Below, one piece after another: positions 57,278 to 64,000 of a DNA stretch of 64,000 bases. The stretch covers positions 1,726,691-1,790,690 of the forward strand of contig CAJNDT010005556.1 of assembly GCA_905221615.1 (NCBI GenBank). The letters are read 5' to 3'. The notes beneath the pieces were generated by a model that ran no database searches, was not told where the DNA came from, and saw nothing but the letters and a program-made list of their open reading frames with translations. The stretch comes from Symbiodinium sp. CCMP2592. Its lineage: Eukaryota > Sar > Dinophyceae > Suessiales > Symbiodiniaceae. The stretch's first letter is position 1. Each line of letters starts with the position of its first letter. A program made the position numbers and the translations under genes.

Positions 57278-59206
57278 GAATACGGCGTGAGGAACCATGA
57301 GGAGCCACATCTACCACCATCGTTTTGCTCCCCGCCCTCACAGCTGTTTATGCCTTTTGCCAACAGGGTCCATATGACAACTGCGGTTCCTTCAACTCAG
57401 CTACCTGGGGGTCTCTTTGACCCTACTTTGTGTGGTCTGTGGTCTTTCAGCCAAATGAGCGTGAAAAGTCTATATGACCATGAAAGGGCAAAATCGTGAA
57501 TTCACGGAGGGGTTGTGAATTTCACGCCAGGTGTTTCACAGATTTAGCTTGCATCATGGGGTCAAAGAACGGATATATTGAAGAAACTGGACGACATATC
57601 CGATTGTAAAGTGTTGGCTCAGAAAACTGGCTCAAATAGTATCGGAAAACTCGTGGCTCAAGTTTGGCTCAAATTGATCTCTCGAGCGAAAAAGGGTTGA
57701 AACATATGCCTAATTGAGAAACCTTAATCACGTAAGCCTATAATCCTAACCACCTTAAAACCCTTACATTCGCAGGAGTTCAGGCCACCCGCCATGGCCG
57801 AAGAATTCACGGGAACTTTCGAACATCCCACAGCCCAAACTTAATTAACCAAGCCTTTGCCCAAGCTTCTACCCAGGTGGCCGCTGGACGGTGAAGTAGA
57901 ATATGACTCTATGACACATATATCTATTTTGCTGGAATATATGCATACGTCCATACCCATGTCGATTAAACGTGACATAGGGCAAGGCAGCGACTAGGAT
58001 TTCCATGTCCGGCCTATATGTTCTCATGACTTAATACATAAAGGCTTGTAGATGGATGGGTGCATAACTAAGCTGATGGACCCCTTAATCTATGCATATG
58101 TATGTATGTGCATATATATATATATATATAGTATATGTGTGTGTGTGTGTGTGTGTCTGTGTGTATTTTTTGTGTAGATCTCTGCGAATGTAGACAAGTA
58201 AATAGATAGATATTGGCCACAGGTATATACAAGTGTTTACCATTGTCTACCTATCGAATCAGTAGGTAGACAATTGTAAACACTTGTTTTGGGGTGTACA
58301 TAATTTCAGTATTTCTATGCCTGTATACATATACATGCAGTTAGATAGGTACACATAGGTACAGATCCATGTATAGATATGTATATAGATAGATCTTTTG
58401 ATATAGCTATCGGTACAGGTATAGACTAGTCTAAAATCTGGGGTACACACGTATACATATATATATATATATATATATATATGCGTGTATATTCGCCAAT
58501 GTGCTGCCAGTCTGTGCATATGCATATCTGTTTCAGCACATGTGTATATATACACATGTGTGTGTAATATTACGTGTTGATAAACAAATATATATGTATA
58601 CATATATATATATATATGTTTATGTGTGTGTGTATATATATATATATGGATATACCCATACTACGCAAAGACTATACGCAAATACATAGTGCCTGTCCAT
58701 GCTTACACACGTGCAAGCATTACCGTGTTTCTGTTGGCCTTAGTGTATGTGTATGTGCATACACACACGTACATGAACATGCATACGACCTAGATCATGA
58801 CGATGATGATGCTGATGCTAGCGAAGATGATGATGAAGATATGTGTCAAGTGCATGTTTGCCTGCATGTGATTGCACAGGAACATATGTGCCTGTGTGCG
58901 AAGGTCATGGCTCTGCTTATAAAAGCACTACTTGGACACTACGTTATCAGCATAGCTGCTTCCGAACACATATGCACGTGCACACATGCTTGGGTGCACA
59001 GGTGCAAAATTCTGACGGCACAACAACTCAAAGCTGGAAGCATTATAATCGGCATATCTGTCTATGCGAAGTGAAACGTAAGCACATCATGTGGACATAC
59101 GCCGCCATATCTAGCACACATATACTGAAAACTCAATCTTAAGTATATGCAGATCAAGAAATAGATCTGTGTCTTTATACATACATATACCTATAGACAC
59201 ATGTAG
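57278..59206. other. no gene recognised; microsatellites
   Basis: TA, TG/CA, GATA and CATA microsatellites dominate 58080-58760, and a GAT-rich run lies at about 58795-58842. A palindrome CAAGTGTTTACCATTGTCTA / TAGACAATTGTAAACACTTG lies at about 58230-58286. Four TGGCTCAA-type motifs lie at 57614-57673. Frames here are repeat-derived. Confidence 0.55.
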
Positions 59207-59256
59207 TGGTAATCGACAATGTCGCCGGCGATGTTGGCATCCAGATTCCTCCCGAG
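59207..59256 (+). CDS. candidate exon, function unknown
   Basis: After ATGTAG the frame reads VIDNVAGDVGIQIPPE and ends at GAG|GTGCTA (GT donor). The peptide looks conserved-type and the block is GC-rich between microsatellites, but I cannot place it in a family. Confidence 0.3.
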
Positions 59257-59984
59257 GTGCTACGGGGCCGGGAAGATTGAAAGGTTTTAAGGGTCCCCCA
59301 TGGTACCTAGCTAAATCGTGGAAGGTTCACACGCTAGGGGTTGGTGAACGTTTATTTTGTTTGAGTAAAAATATTCAAGATGCAGACTTAAACCTCCACC
59401 CGGAAGCACAACTATATTCGAGTTGGTTTGTAGTAAATGAAGGTAGAAGTGCACTAAAAGACTTCTCCTACCGAACATTGTATAGGGATGCTCAATTTGG
59501 GAAGACAGGGTACGGGACATATATCGACCCCATTAAGCCTGGGCTGGGCTTTGCAATTTTGCACCTTATGTGTTGCACTGGGGGACTTACTGAATCGTGG
59601 GGGCTTCAGGTATGCATGTCTTGCCTTGAGCTATAGACCAAAGACCCAGTCATGTAGCCTTGCCAAAACACGACCATCCTTTGCACAGGTGCTTTAGCTG
59701 GATGCTTCTGCTCGAATGCATGTCGAATGGTGCGCCTGGCACACATTGTATATGGGCATATATGTGTACACTCAGTTTCAAGGTGTTGTTAGAAGCACTC
59801 TACGCCAGGCGCTCCGAGGATTACGACGCGACACATCGCTGATCGGAGGAGGTGGCCCTACCCGCCATGCTTCTGGCTGCGGCTTAGGGTTTCAAGCTAG
59901 AGGGCTGATTAAGGAATTAGAGAGGCTAGGGTTTGTGGATAACTATGTTATAAACCGAGGAAGTAACTAGCTAAGCAACTATAA

Positions 59985-60120
59985 ATACCAACTTACCTAC
60001 TTACCAACCTACCTACCTAGTTACATACCCACCTAACTACCTACCTACCTACCCACCCACCCAACTATAACTATAGTAACTGGCTAACTGATGCTTAGGC
60101 AAATAACGAAATATACTGGC
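59985..60120. repeat. CCTA/CTAA tetranucleotide-type repeat
   Basis: Imperfect CCTA, CCCA and CTAA units are interspersed. A CT microsatellite (60281-60301) follows downstream. Confidence 0.8.
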
Positions 60121-60512
60121 TAACTAACGAACTACTGAAGCATTCATTTCTAGATCGTGGGTTAAGAAAGGTGGCAAGTATTTCCGACTTTCGATAAAGC
60201 CTTGTAAACTACTGTGGTTCGCTGTATACCGGGTCGATGAATGTTTTACGCTTAGTGGGGTGTTATTTGCCACTGCAGCTCTCTCTCTCTCTCTCTCTCT
60301 CTATGTGTCTGTGCTTTGCACTCCGAATGTGATCGCGGGCTGCATCTGAACATGCAGGCATATCGTCAGCTGCAGAAGTGCAGTCTTTGTGTAACTACAT
60401 CGTGCGTGGCCTTCAAAGTTTTCAGAGCTCACCTTACATGTTGCAACACGAACGGCTGTGATTTAGATCGTACCCATACTTTTAAGCAACCCAAGCTTGC
60501 TACCTTCGCAAA

Positions 60513-61060
60513 ATGCCAACCGTCATCGATCCGGACCTCGTCCAAAAGCTCGCCAACTCCTTCGCTGGGCAGCCGGCCTTGAAGGATGCTGCTCGGATAA
60601 TGGGATTTGAGTGGTCTTTGACTGTCGGTCCCCGGATGTGCTAGCTCAGGCAGGCTTCAGCTTTGTTGTCGACCACTCTGGAAAGCTGTTCAAGGGCAAG
60701 CGATGCACGCTGAAAGATTTGGTTCATAACCCTGATGTCGCTTGGCAAAAGAGCAGAAAACCCTATGCATCGATCTTGGCATGGAGTAGTCCATCGGAAC
60801 ACAATATCTAAGGTCATCGTTGCTACCATGCAAGCCGTACAGAAATCCAGACAGAGTTCCTTCATCATCAAAGAAGGCATCCTTCTGTTTTATGATGACA
60901 ACAAGTTGTGGCCTCGTGGCTTGAATTCCCGAATGGAGTGTATTCAAGATTGGGCTCTGATGATGGGTGATGCCATCAAGCGATTGGCTGCTTATCTGAA
61001 ACGGTCTGAGGCGTCACAGATACTTAGCCTAGTCTATCATGGATTCTCACGATTTACTTA
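60513..61060 (+). pseudogene. frameshifted coding region, part 1
   Basis: From an ATG at 60513 the frame reads PTVIDPDLVQKLANSFAGQP then LKDAARIMGFEWSL, to a TAG at 60642. A neighbouring frame continues PDVLAQAGFSFVVDHSGKLF and TLKDLVHNPDVAWQKS, then a third reads TISKVIVATMQAVQKSRQSS, IKEGILLFYDDNKLW and WALMMGDAIKRLAAYLKRSE. The switches occur without obvious introns, which suggests indels in a once single ORF. No recognised family. Confidence 0.45.
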
Positions 61061-61456
61061 GTGTATGTCTTAGGTCGGGAGGATGCGTCGACTGATGAAG
61101 CGGTCTGGCAGCAGCAAGCTCAAGAAGCTGACTGGTTTGCGGAAACGGGTATCCGCTCTGAATATCCCAGGGTTGGATGCTCGGTACAGTTTACCATTCC
61201 ACAACTTGGTCTGCCCCTTTGTCTACGCTCAATGATGAAAGTATATATTGGGCTTTAAGGTGGGGTTCACGTTGTTTGTTGAGGGCCCCTGGCTTCGGGT
61301 TTGCATCAAATTTTTCAATAGGCTCCTGCAGGGCTGAAGTTTGGAGGCTTTACATATATCTAGATCTGTAGAGATCAAACCCAATTGGTATAACAATACC
61401 CGACAAGTTTTAACTAAAGTTCGCTGTTGAATGGAAACGGCCAAAGACCTGCCTGA

Positions 61457-62292
61457 TCTACGCAAAGCTGCCCCTCCATATACTATGCCTACGCCCAGGA
61501 AGGGCCACCAGATGAAGGAGAACAAGATTCCGATTCCGAAGCGGATGATGATGACACCGGGGCCTCCTCTCTTTCAGGGAGTAGCACATGGAGCGGGTTT
61601 TCGTCGGCATCCCTGTCGAGCAAGGATTCGGTGATGAGCCGGCTGTGCCAGCAGTTTTCGGATATTCGGTTGTACAACAAGGAAGCTGGGAGTCCTACAA
61701 CTTTCAAGTTCAAACCTGCAGCTTCGAACGCGAAGGTGGTTCCAGGCTACGTTTCTAGTTCGATCATCCTAGAAGGTATGTGCAGCTAGATGGCAATTGC
61801 ATGTATTGTCCCGGTTCTGAGCCCAAGGTTATGGACAGTTTGGCCTCGACATCCCCACCTTCTCAGCCTTTCCCGATCAGCGATCAGTATGCCCCGTCCT
61901 TCCGGTTCCGAGTGGGTGCTAAACCTGCTGACAGTGGTGAGGCTGAGAAAGTATCCGATCCCCAGATGCCATTGGCTCCTCCAAGGTTTAGGTTCAAGGT
62001 CAGTAAGAATGTCAAGAAGAAGCCCGGCAAAAAGCGCAAGGAGACCACCGTCGAAAAGGACCACATCTATGGGGGCTACATTCCTAATAATTTCTTTGAA
62101 CGGGCCAAGGCTTTCATCGCAGAGGCGAAGCAAGACGGTGCCACTCCGGCAGAAGCCCGCACAATGTGGGTGGAAAGCCAGGAGCGAGCCCAGCTGTTGG
62201 CCGACATGCCTTTGAGTGAGCTCAAGCGCCGGAGATTTGTGGGGTCCGGAGTGCAAACGAATCCATTTCGAGTTGCTGCACTTGGCGGCTGA
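61457..62292 (+). pseudogene. frameshifted coding region, part 2 (C-terminal)
   Basis: One frame (61457-61789) reads YYAYAQEGPPDEGEQDSDSE then LSSKDSVMSRLCQQFSD and VVPGYVSSSIILEG, to a TAG. From about 61780 a second frame continues VQLDGNCMYCPGSEPKVMDS, then basic KNVKKKPGKKRKE and FFERAKAFIAEAKQDG, ending PLSELKRRRFVGSG-QTNPF and a TGA at 62290. The acidic then Lys/Arg-rich C-terminus resembles proteins that I recall as multicopy in Symbiodinium; the identity is not certain. One indel or a very short intron separates the two frames. Confidence 0.5.
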
Positions 62293-62484
62293 ACGTTTTA
62301 GTTACGGTGTTGATCATTGCATGAAATTACCATGCATGCAGCATGCAGATCGATGCTGAATGCTGAGACTTACCAGCAAACGGCAGATGCAAAACGCGAG
62401 GTGCTTTCAGCGAGCGACCATTTTGGAATCAGGGACTTTGCGTTGAAAGCTTCGGTCCGAGCAGCACTCGCATGTGTCGGTCGT

Positions 62485-62721
62485 TGAAGCTTTTGGGCTA
62501 CAAAGCTTGTGTTGCTTTGCAATATGGTGGTCGCTGAGCTGTTGCGGGCCGACGCACCCGGATGCCTTGTTGTGGCGGTTCTCTTGCTGCTGTTCAACAA
62601 ACAGATCCCAAAGGATAAGGACCCCGATGCCAAGACTCCCACAATTAAGCTACGTATCATTAGACACATAAACAAAGCCGAAACAAGTTATACCACGAAT
62701 GATAGTCTGCATAATCGCTAG
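62485..62721 (+). pseudogene. diverged copy of the 63557 exon
   Basis: The frame reads LLCNMVVAELLRADAPGCLV then VAVLLLLFNKQIPKDKD. The core TGGTGGTCGCTGAGCTGTTG closely matches TGGTGATCGCTGAGCTGATG at 63560, and the proteins align (VAEL-R-PG-LVV). It lacks a clear AG directly in front, so it is probably a decayed duplicate. Confidence 0.45.
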
Positions 62722-62829
62722 TTGAGGTTCTGTACGGGTCCAAAAAACAGCTTAATTTCGGTTCGCCGGCTCGCATTTGTACCCAGATGCACGGGGCATA
62801 AAAACCCACACATAGAAAGCTCTGTGTTT

Positions 62830-63135
62830 GTGCATATATCTCTATATCTACATGTACATGTATATGTATATGTATATGTGTACGTGTATGTATGTGTATG
62901 TGTTTGTGCATTCATATATATACGCATTGATATCTACACATGCATACATACACACATACATACATACAGACATACATACATACATTCTTCATAATAACAT
63001 AGCATACATCCGAGGCCGAGGAAATGAATACATGCAACTATGTGCCGCAGTTGCATGTATTATAATCAAACACACATACATACATACATACATACATACA
63101 TACATACATACATACATACAAATGTAGATTTACAT
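62830..63135. repeat. TATG/CATA microsatellites
   Basis: Two long arrays (about 62845-62990 and 63070-63120) flank a short unique segment. Confidence 0.9.
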
Positions 63136-63370
63136 ATGTATCAGTATATAAATATATGTGTGTAGGTACGTGTGAATGTAAAACTATGTACACACAGATG
63201 CCTACCCTCCTTATTCAGAAGCGACTATCTCGACTATCTAGGACCGCGAGTTCTTGGAAATCTTTGCTGGGAAGGCGGAAGTATCAGCAGCACTACGAAG
63301 GGCATCTTGATATTACAGTACAGACATCCTGTTTTCTAAACCCTTAACCCTAAACCCCTCCCATACATAG

Positions 63371-63467
63371 TGGACCTTCTCTCAGCCCAGGCGTGCCTTC
63401 GTGGAGCTTCCGTCGACAAGGACTACGAGCCCCACGCCATGAATCTCCTGGAAAGCGGAGGATTCTG
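63371..63467 (+). CDS. exon A of a further dinoflagellate gene
   Basis: After CATAG the frame reads DLLSAQACLRGASVDKDYEP then HAMNLLESGGF. A GA donor (TTCTG|GAACTT, phase 2) joins exon B to give GGFCLVIAEL. It resembles a protein family I recall as multicopy in Symbiodiniaceae; function unknown. Confidence 0.6.
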
Positions 63468-63556
63468 GAACTTCGCTGGAATATTCAGAGAATTCAGTAA
63501 ATTCTGTGATCGGAAGTCGTATTCTGTTCATAGTTGCATTCTCTGCTGAAACCAAG

Positions 63557-63637
63557 TTTGGTGATCGCTGAGCTGATGCGATGCAAACCGGGATCACTGG
63601 TGGTCATTGCTCTGGACTGCAGTAGCTTTTGTCTGAT
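63557..63637 (+). CDS. exon B of a further dinoflagellate gene
   Basis: It reads LVIAELMRCKPGSLVVIAL then DCSSFCL. The acceptor is CCAAG|T and the donor GC (CTGAT|GCCCCC, phase 2), giving M-S-R-G at the join to exon C. A diverged copy lies 1 kb upstream. Confidence 0.65.
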
Positions 63638-63709
63638 GCCCCCATGTTGCACATAGCCTTTTATTTTGCCGCCCGGTCCCAAAATTCAGACATGTAGAGA
63701 GCATCTCAG

Positions 63710-63917
63710 GTCCCGGGGCACGACAGGCCGAAGTGTTCTCCGACCCTGGGGAAACTTGATGCATGAGTTTGTATGCTCTGGCAATGTGCTGTCCAGTCGA
63801 GTGGCTTTGCTGATCTTTTTGTGCCAATACCTGAAGCTCCGCTGGATCCTGGAGCAGCCAGACGGATCATTCCTTCCTGACATGCCCCGCTACCAACAGC
63901 TTTGGCGTACTTTTGAG
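63710..63917 (+). CDS. exon C of a further dinoflagellate gene
   Basis: It reads SRGTTGRSVLRPWGNLMHEF, then VLSSRVALLIFLCQYLKLRW and ILEQPDGSFLPDMPRYQQLW, ending at GAG|GTCGGG (GT donor). The RGTTGRS-x-PxGN and LEQPDGS segments match, from memory, a repeated gene family of Symbiodinium genomes. The gene continues past the window. Confidence 0.7.
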
Positions 63918-64000
63918 GTCGGGGTTCGCAAAATACTGATATCTAGCTGCTCTTATCTTAGTGAGCCAACCCTGGAAGAACCAATCCCTGGCGCAGGTTT

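Noticed and set aside
57281..57300. IRREEP followed by TGA as the true mutase C-terminus
   Set aside because: It would lack the phosphate-binding loop essential in the family; splicing at CGCG|GA is more plausible, though unproven.
58259..58700. Tyr/Ile-rich frames of up to 114 codons
   Set aside because: TA and CATA microsatellite translations.
59169..59636. 155-codon frame as an intact gene
   Set aside because: Its start is in microsatellite and it has no recognisable motif; only the short 59207-59256 block in another frame looks exon-like. Kept out as a CDS.
1..64000. tRNA, rRNA or complete spliced-leader genes
   Set aside because: I saw no cloverleaf-type A/B boxes, rRNA signature or intact spliced-leader sequence while reading; a covariance-model search could overturn this.

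Overview
The window looks like nuclear DNA of a dinoflagellate, probably a Symbiodiniaceae-type alga (inference; no species call). The reasons are: genes all on the + strand, head to tail; introns that fit AG acceptors but mostly GC, GT or GA donors; telomere-type TTTAGGG/CCCTAAA repeats scattered throughout; a very large non-LTR retrotransposon ORF; and, at the right end, exons resembling a protein family that I recall as multicopy in Symbiodinium.

The main content is one gene for a phosphoglucomutase/phosphopentomutase of the PGM2 type. It starts at an ATG at 8499 and I can follow it to about 57277. It is split into at least 35 mostly tiny exons (about 21 to 121 bp, roughly 1.8 kb of coding sequence in 48.8 kb). 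The pieces fall in the right order, in matching phase, and carry the family landmarks: GTAG-LRG at the N-terminus, the catalytic-serine loop TASHNP, the metal loop DPDADR, the GNELG and TLTGFKW blocks, and the sugar-recognition motif EEAIG. No exon for the usual C-terminal SGTEPK phosphate loop was found.

Layout: 1-8.2 kb holds repeats plus scattered exon-like blocks of an unidentified upstream gene that appears to end with a TAG at 8176-8178. 8.5-57.3 kb is the PGM2-like gene. Its introns hold many families of 85-130 bp palindromic terminal-inverted-repeat elements, some with TA target duplications and several nested in one another. A 7.3 kb LINE-type retrotransposon (16524-23833) lies in intron 6, bounded by a 14-bp target duplication. 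It encodes hydrophobic segments, RNase H, an AP-type endonuclease, reverse transcriptase and two zinc fingers. Three other introns hold decayed coding blocks (12.3-13.1, 25.6-26.0 and 44.1-44.5 kb). 57.3-60.5 kb is mostly microsatellite. 60.5-64 kb holds frameshifted coding remnants and then clean exons of a further gene that runs off the window.

Most telomere-type blocks show polarity relative to exons: G-rich TTTAGGG just downstream of donors, C-rich CCCTAAA just upstream of acceptors. The two ends of many introns are therefore mutually complementary. Several blocks are also insertions inside the palindromic elements, flanked by duplicated target sequence. Exon boundaries were called by hand from reading frame, phase and homology; boundaries marked uncertain are the ones where no standard donor fits.
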